A stretch of 64,000 bases of DNA, taken from assembly GCA_963969495.1 (NCBI GenBank), contig OZ018326.1:152644306-152708305 (forward strand). Direction: 5' to 3'. Origin of the DNA: Ceratothoa steindachneri (Eukaryota > Arthropoda > Malacostraca > Isopoda > Cymothoidae). Within the stretch, counting starts at the first letter, position 1. Each line of letters opens with the position of its first letter. Positions 10,643 to 19,655 of the stretch are shown one piece after another. The notes beneath the pieces are model-generated. The model was not told the DNA's origin, searched no databases, and saw only the letters and a program-made list of their open reading frames with translations. Made by a program: the position numbers and the translations under genes.

Positions 10643-13600
10643 AAGCTGCCCCTGAAAGGAGGGCAGCAAGAAAGGAGCTTTGGCTCCTTCACCCACACCT
10701 AGTGGTGGGTTGGGTGGCTCGGAGACGGTGGATCCTTGAAAAGAGATCCCACCACCTCCAAAGCCGCAATGCCCGCCTAAGGTTTCGAGGCGGAAGGAGG
10801 AAAAAACTTGCATGGCAAGTCCAACGTTTCCCAATAAGTCGATGAAGGCGACAGTGCATTGTCCGGCCAACAGCGCCCGGAGTTCTGCCTCCGGGAACCG
10901 TACTGCCATTCCCATTAGGGTCTTCTGTTTGAAGAGGGCCCCCGCATCTCCTCCAAGCTAGGCCTGGAGGGCATATTCCTTCAATGGAATTGCCGCGGAC
11001 TCCGGGCCAACTGAGAGGAGCTGTGGAGGCTTGTCTCGTCCTGTCCCGTTCCCCGTTAGCTATTTTTCTTCAGGAGACCATGCTAGCCACGTGCCCCCTG
11101 CCTGCCCGCCTGGGGTATAAGGGTTTTGCAATCCCACCATCACAAGATGGGGGCTAGGCTGGGAGATGCACAGTTTACACCCGGCATGATGTCTCCATTC
11201 TTCGTTTCACTTTAGATACCTCCTTTCAGTCAGTAGTTGTGCAGCTTCACCTCGATAGGAGGTATACTGTTATTTCTGTGCACATTCCACCATCAGCTGA
11301 CTTTGATGAGAGGGACTTCCGCTGCATGGTGGCACAGTTGCTGAGGCCCTTTCTTTTGCTTGGAGATATGAATGGCAGACATCCTCTCTGGGGAGACTAC
11401 TCAATAAATTACAGGGAACAAGTCCTTGCCGATCTGATCGAAAAGCTTGAGATAGGTGTCCTAAATGTGGATGATTTTACGGATCACTGCCCGAGAACCG
11501 CTTCATTTTCTTGCCTTGATGTATATCTGTGCTCTCCGGATGCACAGCCTGATTTTGATTGGAGTGGGTGGGTGATGACCTCCATGGTAGTGATCACTTT
11601 CCCATTCAAATATCATTTTCTGGGCCGCTGTTGCCTGAGAGCCCACCTTGGTGTTGCTTGGCGCAGGCGCAGTGGCCTACATTTCAGGAAATGACTGAAT
11701 TCTCTTATTTCAGTCAAGGAGTTTAGGTTGGTAGATGAGGCCGTTGAGTTCTTTTCCTGCCACCTCATCACCGCAGGCCTGACTACTATTCCCAGAACAT
11801 CTGGCCATTTTGCACGCTGACCACTCCCATGGTGGTCAGCTGAGTGTGAGATGGCCCTCAAAAGAAGCATTATGCCTACATGCGCTATAAGTGCCGCCCG
11901 AACGATTTCACTGTCGGTAAATTTTGTTGGGCTAGGGATAGGTTCCTATATGTTTTGAAGCACGCCCGCCGGTCTTGTTGGCGGGCATACGTGTCTTCAC
12001 TTAATTGGAAAACCCCTTTAGCAGAGCTGTGGAAGTGAGTCAAAAGTATTCAGGCAAGTTCTCGCAGGACCCCCCCTCCCATTCTCCAGGTGAATGGGAC
12101 CGCAATCTCGGACCCCACATCCGTGGCGGAATCCTTCGTGACCGCTTTCTCCACTTTCTCTAGCCGAGATGCTGCTCTGCAATCTTTCAATCCACGTCAT
12201 GATGTTGTGGAAGGCCGCCGGCTGGACTTTACCTCCAGAGGTGGAGAACCCTTCAACAACAGGTTTACTCTGAGTGAGTTGGGTTCTGCTCTTGCTTCGT
12301 GTGCGGACACTGCCCATGGTCTGGATGATGTCCCATACGCCATGCTTCGACATCTGGGTGAGCGAGGCATGGCCTTTATGTTAGATTTGTTTAACAGGAT
12401 CTGAGTGTAGGGTCTCCTCCCAGATTCCTGGCAAATCGCTACTGTGCTCACCCTCTACAAACCGGGGAGAGATTACTACACTTCGGCCGGTTTCCGCCCA
12501 ATCTCTCTAACCTTTTGCATGTGCAAGTTGATGGAGAAATTGGTAAATGTTAGATTAGCCTTTTTTCTGGCCAGTGTAGGCCATCTGTCTTCTACACAGT
12601 GCGGCTTCTGCAAGTTCCACTCCATATCGAATGCTCTGCTCCGACTGGAAAATGCTGTCTGCGAGGCCTTCCTTCGTAGACAGCATTATGCCACTGTGTT
12701 TTTCGATCTGGAGAAGGCCTATGATACCGCATGGCGATACGGTATCATGGAGACTCTCTACACAATGGGGGCGAGGGGACGCCTCCCAATCTTTATATCT
12801 GAATTTTTGTGAGATCGTCAAATCCGGGTAAAGGTGGGGGGGAGCCCTCTCCTGCCCAATGGAGCAGGAAGAGGGTGTCACACAGGGAAGTGTCCTCAGT
12901 GTCACACTCTTTGCCCTGAGCATAAACGGCATCACCTCGGTGCTGCCGGAAGATGTTCTTGCTACGCTCTACGTGGATGACCTTTCGATCTCTTTTGGCG
13001 CGGCCCAGATGCTAACTCTGGAGCATTGACTCCAACAGGCATTGAAGCGCGTCTCTCGCTATGCCGAAGCGCACAAGTTTCGGTTTTCTTTGGCCAAGAC
13101 TAAGGTGGTGCACTTCTGCCGCCATCCACGGCTCCACCCTGACCCAGATTTGTTTCTTAATGGGGTGCGCCTGGATGTGGTTGAGTCGCACCGTTTCCTT
13201 GGTCTTGTATTCGACCGACGCCTCACCTGGGAGGCTCATATTCGCAGCCTTAGGGTCTCTTGTAACCGCGCCATGGATATTCTCTGTTCCATGACGTTCA
13301 TCGCTTGGGGCGCTGATAGGGCTACTGCCTTACTTTTTTATCGATACTTTGTTTGTTCGAAGCTTGATTATGGATGCGAGTTTAATTCATCCGCAGCCGA
13401 GGCTGTACCGCGGAAGGTGGACTCGATCCACTACACTGGCCTTCGCCTGGCGACCGGTGCCTTCCGCACTTCCCCCATTGAGAGCCTACTAGTCGATGCT
13501 GGGGAGATGCCACTCGCTCTAAGCCCTAAGCCGTGTACAGTGCATTATTCGCCTGTACGCGTGAGCCCGGCGCCTCCCTCATTTGCCAACAGCTCTCACT

Positions 13601-14907
13601 GCATCTGCAACTGATTTCGATGGTGCCTATTCCACCGAGAGACGAAAGTCATACCCTAAGCCCTTTGGGTTTAGGGCCAGGAACTCCTTCGAGAGCTAGG
13701 TATTGCTCTCAGGCCGGTGAGCCCGGCGCCTCCCTCATTTGCCAACAGCTCTCACTGCATCTGCAACTGATTTCGATGGTGCCTATTCCACCGAGAGACG
13801 AAAGTCATACCCTAAGCCCTTTGGGTTTAGGGCCAGGAACTCCTTCGAGAGCTAGGTATTGCTCTCAGGCCGGTGATGCCCCTGGCTCTGCCCAGGAAGG
13901 TACCACATTTGGCTATTTGTCATCACGCCTCTGCTCCCAAAGCTTGTACAGCACCGAGAGTATTGCGTTCGACCTTTTTGGAGCACATCTCGTGTCACGC
14001 TGGAACCGTGCCAATGTATACAGATAGCTCCAAGTCCCAAGAGGGGTTCGGCTTCCACGCTTTATTCCCTCTGTTTGAAGTCAGCGGGGCTCTGCCAGGC
14101 GTTGCGTCTGTCTTCACGGCTGAGCTGGTTGGAATACACCGCTCGGTACGAGAGGTTACGCGACGTGCCCGGTTCGGAGACCGGATTGTGATTTATAAAG
14201 ACTCACAAAGCGCTCTGAGTGCTCTCGGGGCATTGGAATCTCCGCATCCCCTGGTTCGCGATATCTGTGATGCCACGGTTCTGGCAAGCTGGGGGGATGT
14301 CGAGATTATCTTTGTGCTGTGTTCATGGACATGTAGGAATTGAGGGGAGATGATTGAAGGGAACTAAAGTTGCGTGCCATTTCTCTGCGACTGTTCCCAT
14401 GGACCTATCCCCCAATGCCGCGAAGGCTTCGGGTTGCTTTCTGTTGTCTCCGAATTAGACACAATCGCGGGACCCACCGCCATTTGATTCAGCGCTCGCC
14501 TGCGCCCTACTGTGAAGACTGGGTTGTCCCCCAAACTGTTCAGCACATTTTTGTTGAATGTCCCAGTCTGGGTGATCTCTGCGCACGTTACCTGTCCCTG
14601 TACCGGGATGGGCGGGGTTGCTACTGCCTGTCCCTTGTACTCAGGATGGATTTGTACACACCGACCTTTTAGACTTTTTGGAGGAGGCCAGCCTTCTCCC
14701 CCTTATTTAATGTTTGACTATGGATCGCTTGCTTCTTCGCCAGGGGAGGGTTGGCCTTCCCCCGTCGACGGATCTCGCTTTATATTTTTTCAATTTGTTT
14801 GTTTTTCTTTTGTTTTTTTGGCTTTTATATATCTTAGGTTGAGTACGACGACTTATGCACTAGAAGGCAGTCGCCAGATGAGATATTAAAAAAAATACAA
14901 AAAAAAA
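10643..14907 (+). mobile_element. Family A copy A3: end of ORF1, endonuclease, RT, RNase H, 3' end
   Basis: The copy starts in the spacer near the ORF1 end. The endonuclease is at about 10,980-11,700 (LQETM at 11,068, PPSADFDERDF at 11,288, LLGDMNGRHPLWGDYS at 11,357), the RT at about 12,090-13,500 (GFRPISLTFCMCKLMEKL, FFDLEKAYDTAW, YVDDLS) and the RNase H at about 14,000-14,340. There are many stops and frameshifts. The RNase H motif reads IYKDSQSALSAL with Lys, as in copy A11, where other copies have Ser. A 156-bp exact tandem duplication lies at 13,561-13,872. The tail follows the hairpin (CGACT 14849-14853, AGTCG 14869-14873). I could not find a clear target duplication. Confidence 0.9.
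13561..13872 (+). repeat. Exact 156-bp tandem duplication inside copy A3
   Basis: Two units, 13,561-13,716 and 13,717-13,872, both start GTGAGCCCGGCGCC and end CTCTCAGGCCG. I see no difference between them. Other copies have this segment once. Microhomology (GGTGA) at the joints fits slippage or unequal exchange; an assembly artefact is possible. Confidence 0.9.
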
Positions 14908-15240
14908 ACTTGCACCGGTGCTTCTAAGTCTAAAGGGGGAGTTGACTGGCATGTTATATCCCTCTTGTTTGAAGCTGGGGGAGCTCTTCTGGGAGTGGCG
15001 GCTTCATCATCAGTTTGAGGGTACCACTCAGTAGTGGGATTATGTGATGTGCCCACTTCAGAAACCTTTTTTTTTTAAATCCTCTAATGCCCAAAGGAAT
15101 GCACTTGCAGCATTGCCTTTGGGCCATTGTTCACAGTATCTGTGATTCCATGGTTGTTATGAGTTAGGAGGATGCTAAGATTGTTTGTGTAGTTCCTGGA
15201 TAGTGGAAGTTGCTGGAAATAAATACGCTGGCGAGAATAA
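14908..15240 (+). mobile_element. Family A fragment A3b: decayed RNase H
   Basis: Directly after the tail of A3 comes TGCACCGGTGCTTCTAAGTC, then a diverged version of the RNase H start (CTTGTTTGAAGCTGGGG, CCACTCAGTAGTGGGATTA, GATGTGCCC). It ends near CTGGCGAGAATAAACATGC, matching the GNERADEG region. It is older than A3, so A3 probably landed in it or beside it. Confidence 0.65.
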
Positions 15241-15408
15241 ACATGCTGATTGTTACTCTTGTTATTTTTATTGGTTTTGTTTTGGCTTATTATTTATTAG
15301 CCTTAAGTTAGGCTTCTAAATGGGGTCACTAAAATTAAGAAAAATAATCTTGATAAACTTGGCCATCAAATATATTTGATCAATGATTATATTCTCTTTT
15401 CTTTGAAG

Positions 15409-15506
15409 GTATGCAAACACAGGATCTCGATCAATTCCCTGGCTGAGCACATGGTCCGTCACAACCTCCAAGGAAATGAAATGGAGTCTGTCAAACCTGC
15501 ATCACT
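15409..15506 (+). CDS. Zinc-finger gene, exon 5 (finger 5)
   Basis: The acceptor is TTTGAAG and the donor GTAAGT. It begins in phase 0 with VC, so finger 5 is CH|VC, 11 residues (KHRISINSLAE), HMVRH. It continues NLQGNEMESVKPAS and leaves CT, which the G of exon 6 completes to Leu. The polypyrimidine tract (ATATTCTCTTTTCTTTGAAG) is good. The next exon is 20.2 kb away. Confidence 0.8.
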
Positions 15507-15659
15507 GTAAGTGAATATTTTTTTCCCTAAATTCCTGTGAGAAGGTTCATCTGGTTCGATGGCTCCCAAACCATGCCCCTCAGGTTCTCCTCAGAAGCAG
15601 AGGAAAGAGATGCAGTTTTACCAGGGGCATCATTGGTGTGAGAAGTTGACTTTGCTGTG
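15507..15659. other. Intron 5, left end
   Basis: Short unique-looking stretch before the decayed Jockey-like element. No feature seen. Confidence 0.4.
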
Positions 15660-15921
15660 TGGAGTTGCTTCTACAACTAAACAGTAATGGTATATGCAAC
15701 AAACAAATGGAAGTCAAGGAATTCATCATCAACCACAACATGCATCTAGCCTTCACCCAGGAATCAAAACTCACAACGCAAGGTTGCATCATAAATGTAT
15801 CCCACTACATGCATTTCATGCAAGATGCACACAGAAACAATGGGCAAAAGCCTAATCACATACATGAGACAACATTGCCTTCCCAATACTTCTAGAGTCA
15901 CCTCAACCTCCATCCCACACC
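15660..15921 (+). mobile_element. Decayed Jockey-like LINE, left part (endonuclease N-terminus), split by A4
   Basis: The plus strand reads LQLNSNGICNKQMEVKEF, IINHNMHLAFTQESKL and later DAHRNNGQ, the start of an APE-type endonuclease (LQ-N-NGI-NK, then QE-KL). The end of this part is the target duplication TCCATCCCACACC (15,909-15,921). The element continues after copy A4 at 22,516. Confidence 0.7.
15909..15921. repeat. Target-site duplication, left, of copy A4
   Basis: TCCATCCCACACC, identical to 22,516-22,528 after the poly(A) tail of A4. It fixes both ends of the element. Confidence 0.9.
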
Positions 15922-16390
15922 CCCGTAAGGGGCGCGGTGATTTGCCATCCTGGCCGCCGTGCTGACGGGATCCAGCGCTCCGTCCGGCCCCAGCTTAGCC
16001 TCTCTTCCTTCCTTCAGATAGCCCATTTCTCCCCTACCTCGTCGCTTTTCATACAACCTCTCCCATAACTTTCTCTGGTCAGTCTCTAATTTCACAGGGT
16101 AGATGCAGACCTTCTTCTCAGCCAACCGTCCCGGATCGGGGCTGAGGGGGGAGGGGACAATATTCCCATACCTTCCTCACATCCCTTTTCCTCTCCTCTT
16201 CAAAATCTATTAATTTTTACGCCATGTTCAAGGTTGAGCCGCCATGCTGATGGACTGCCAGGCCACCAGGCGGGAGGGGTGGTCCCAAATGGCGGCGCCT
16301 GGCTCTGGCAGGCCTGTAAGCACCTCTTGCAGTGCGGGCAACTGCAAGAGGTGATGAGCTATTGCGTCCCGTATTAAAAAGAGGGTCACC
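15922..16390 (+). promoter_or_regulatory. 5' UTR of copy A4, presumed internal promoter region
   Basis: GC-rich sequence shared with copy A7 (27,797 onward). Elements of this kind are transcribed from an internal promoter in the 5' UTR. No core promoter motif is certain here. It ends at GGTCACCATGCCCATG, which is also found before the ORF1 starts of A7 and A13. Confidence 0.5.
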
Positions 16391-18594
16391 ATGCCCATGT
16401 ATGAAAAAAAACAAAAACCCCAACCCCCAACTTCCCCCAAAACATCTACGGAGCCGCCCTCGGGCAGCTCCACCGAGAAAATGGAGGTCTCCCCCCCTTG
16501 TGCTTGCGCAGGGGACCCTCCATACTTCTTTAACCGGAGAAGAGGCTTACTTCTCTCCTACGCCTACGGGTGTAGGGGACTCCCCCTCACCCCCTTCTCT
16601 GGAGGTGATCTCAGGCACCTCCCTATCTCCAGCGGCAGTCCCTCCTTTGCTTTCTAAGGGGACTGCCAAGAAAGCCAGCAGGCAGGTCATTGCCGACCGC
16701 CTTCGTGCAAGCGGCTCGGTAGGGCAAACCCCCTTAGGGGGGAGAGGGAAGCCAGGCCCCTTCGGTCGCTTCCCTCAAAAGACCTGCTGGCAAGAATTTT
16801 AAACCTTGCTGGGGTCAAGGCCTGTGCCTCCCCACACAAGACTGGCGACACTGCCAAGGGGACCTGCGATGTCCTGGGAGGGGATGGCCAACTGGAGGCC
16901 CCTCCTGTGATAGACATGGTCCTTGAGGAGACCCAGCCTCAGACGGTAGGGCCTTCCATGGGGGGGAATCCCGGCTCGGCGCCAAGCACCGAACCCGAAT
17001 CCGCCCCTATGCAAGGTCCTCCTCAAATGGCCGAGGGCTCCGAGGCAGTAAAAGGAGGGGAGGGATCTCCTCCGACAGGTGCCCCTACGACTACCAGGAC
17101 CTTCTCCATTTCGGAGAGGGACCTGGCTGAGGCCGGCCCATCTGGCATAGGGGCTTCTGCCGGCGGAGGTGAGAAGCGGGTTCATTCTCCGCCCTCCTCT
17201 CCTAAAAAGAAAAAGACTAAAAAGAAGAAGAAGACTCGGGGCTCCTCTCCATCCCCGGGGGCTGCGGGGACGGATGGGTCTGCTACCACTTTGGTAGGCG
17301 ACCAAGCCAAGATCGGCACATCCGGCCCCTCTACCCCCTCGTGTGCGGAGCCCCTGACTAAGACTAACACCAAGAATGCACAGGGCGGAGCCTCGATGAC
17401 ATCGGGCCCCTGATTCAGAGGTTACCTGGCGTTTTCGAGCCCGCTGGCTTCAAACGCTTCCTCGTTATTCGCTCCACTGATGGCACCATGTTGTCCAAGG
17501 GCAACATGATCCATCAGAGGAGAGGATTAGCTAGTGCAATTGGTAGAGAGCCGAAGGTAACCCGTTTCTCGGACGGGAGCCTTCTGGCGAATGCGGTGAA
17601 TCCCGCCGAGGCGGCCGAGATAAGTGCTCTTCGGACACTTCATGGCACCCCGGTGAGTGTGACGCCGCACTCTACCATGAACTTTGTGAAAGGAGTAGTT
17701 TATGTGAGGGAACTCGTTGACTACTCCATTGAGGACATCACCCTAGAGCTGGCCGACCATGGGGCGGTCAAGGTCGAACGTGTGATGAGAAAACAGGGAG
17801 GGGCCTCGAGACCCACCCCTACACTCTTCGTCACGTTCGACTGTGACAAGCTCCCTGAGTCGGTGCGTGCCGGTTGGTACCGCTACCGCGTGAAGGCATT
17901 CGTGCCACTGCCGCGGCGGTGCTATTACTGTCACCGCTTCGGCCATACGAATCGATCATGTAGACGTGCAAAATCGGGGTCACCCGAAGTCTGTGTAAAT
18001 TGCTCCAAGGTCGCACACGATAAGTCCAAATCGTGTGTGGCCAAGTGTGTCAATTGCGGAGAGCCGCACCCTGCTTCTTCGAAGCAATGTGGTGCATATC
18101 TCCTGGAGAAAGAAATCCTGGCCGTTCAGGCCCAGGATCGACTCTCATTCCGCGAGGCTAAGGACTTGGTCCTGGCGCGCCCGGCTCTGCCTGGGACGTC
18201 ATATGCCTCAATAGTTAGGAAAGCACCCTCTGCTCCTGGCCCATCCAGGCCAACGAGCACGGTTGTTTCTGCGCCCATTCGGAGCCCTTCTGCGGGCTCT
18301 ACTACACCCAGGCGCTCCCCTGGTAAAGCTGGCGGCAAAAAGGGTTCACACCCAGCCGCGGCTAAAACCAGGGCTCCCCGCTCTTCCCCCAGCGTGACCG
18401 TTTCCCGTAAGACGAAACGGCCACGCGCCTCCACATGGCGAGCCCAACCTCCCCCAATAAGTCCTCGAAGGCGACAGCGCCTTCAGCGCTTAGTCCGGCC
18501 AACAGCGCCCGGGGTTCTGCCCCTGGGAAGCGTACGGCCATTCCCGTGAGGGTCTTCAATTCGAGGAGGGCCCCCGCGTCTCCTCCGAGCTAGG
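16391..18594 (+). pseudogene. ORF1 (gag-like, CCHC zinc knuckles) of copy A4, frameshifted
   Basis: Several frames together make a gag-like protein. First comes a Pro/Ser-rich N-terminal region, then a Lys-rich block (SPKKKKTKKKKKTRGSS, about 17,200), a folded part beginning LPGVFEPAGFKRFLVIRS (17,430), and three knuckles at about 17,920-18,090: CYYCHRFGHTNRSC, CVNCSKVAHDKSKSC and CVNCGEPHPASSKQC. The open part starting at ATG 17,488 is 353 codons. A one-base loss near 17,410 separates it from the N-terminal frame; copies A7 and A9 keep the extra base, while A13 shares the loss. Near the end the sequence MASPTSPNKSSKATAPS runs to TAG 18,592-18,594, probably the true ORF1 end in another frame. 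The product binds element RNA in related families. Confidence 0.8.
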
Positions 18595-18599
18595 CCTGG

Positions 18600-19568
18600 A
18601 GGGCATATTCCTTCAATGGAATTGCCGTGGACTCCGGGCCAACTGGGAGGAGCTGCGGAGGCTCGTCTCGTCCTGTCCAGGTCCCTATTAGCTATTTTTT
18701 TGCAGGAGACCATGCTAGGCGCATGCCCGCTGCCTGCCCTCCCGGGGTATAAGGGTCCTGCGACCCCACCACCGTGGGATGGCCGGGCTGGGGGATGCGC
18801 GGTTTACACCCGGCATGATGTCTCCGTTCTTCCTTTCTCTTTAGATACCTCCCTTCAGGCAGTGGCTGTGCAGCTGCACCTGGATAGGAGGTATACTATC
18901 ATTTCTGCGTACATTCCACCGTCAGCTGACTTCGACGCGGGGGACTTCCGCCGCGTCGTGGCACGGTTGCCAGGCCCTATCTCTTGCTTGGAGATCTGAA
19001 CGGCAGGCATCCTCTCTGGGGAGATTACTCCATAAATCCCAGGGGACAAGTCCTTGCCGATCTGATCGAAGAGCTTGAGATGGGTGTCCTAAACGTGGAT
19101 GAGTTTACGCATCACTGTCCGAGAACCGCTTCATTTTCTTGCTTTGACCTATCTTTGTGCTCTTGGGATGCACAGCCTGATTTTGATTGGGGGGTGGTCG
19201 ATGACCTCCATGGTAGTGATCACTTTCCCATTCAAATATCATTTTCAGGGCAACTGCCGCCTGAGAGACCACCTCGGTGGTGCTTGGCGCGGGCGCGGTG
19301 GCCTGCATTTCAGGAAATGACTGAATTCTCTATCTCAGTCGAGGAGTTTAGGTCGGTAGATGAGGCCATTGAGTTCTTCTCCGGCAACCTCATCGCCGTG
19401 GGCCTGACTAGTATTCCTAGGACGTCTGGCCTTTTTGCACGCCGACCACTCCCATGGTGGTCGGCCGAGTGTGAGACGGCCCTCAAACAGAAGCGTTATG
19501 CCTACATGAGCTATAAGCGCCGCCCGAACGATTTCACTGTCGCTGAATTGTCGTCGGGCTATGGCTAG
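18600..19568 (+). pseudogene. ORF2 N-terminal part of copy A4: APE-type endonuclease, frameshifted
   Basis: The frame opens just after the ORF1 stop with GIFLQWNCRGLRANWEEL (18,602), then FLQETMLG (18,698), YIPPSADFDAGDF (about 18,910), LGDLNGRHPLWGDYS (18,984) and GSDHFPIQ (about 19,215). These are the Asn, Glu, Asp-Asn-His and Ser-Asp-His blocks of APE endonucleases that nick the target. Frameshifts near 18,680, 18,975 and 19,555 break it into three frames. The ORF1 stop and the first endonuclease residues are almost adjacent, so ORF2 may be translated by reinitiation; that is an inference. Confidence 0.8.
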
Positions 19569-19655
19569 GTTCCGGTATATTTCGAAGCACGCCCGCCGCT
19601 CTTCTTGGCGGGCATACGTGTCTTCACTTAACGGGAAGACCCCTTTAGCTGAGGT

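Noticed and set aside
11613..12353. Minus-strand frames in copy A3
   Set aside because: Shadows of the endonuclease and RT start of family A.
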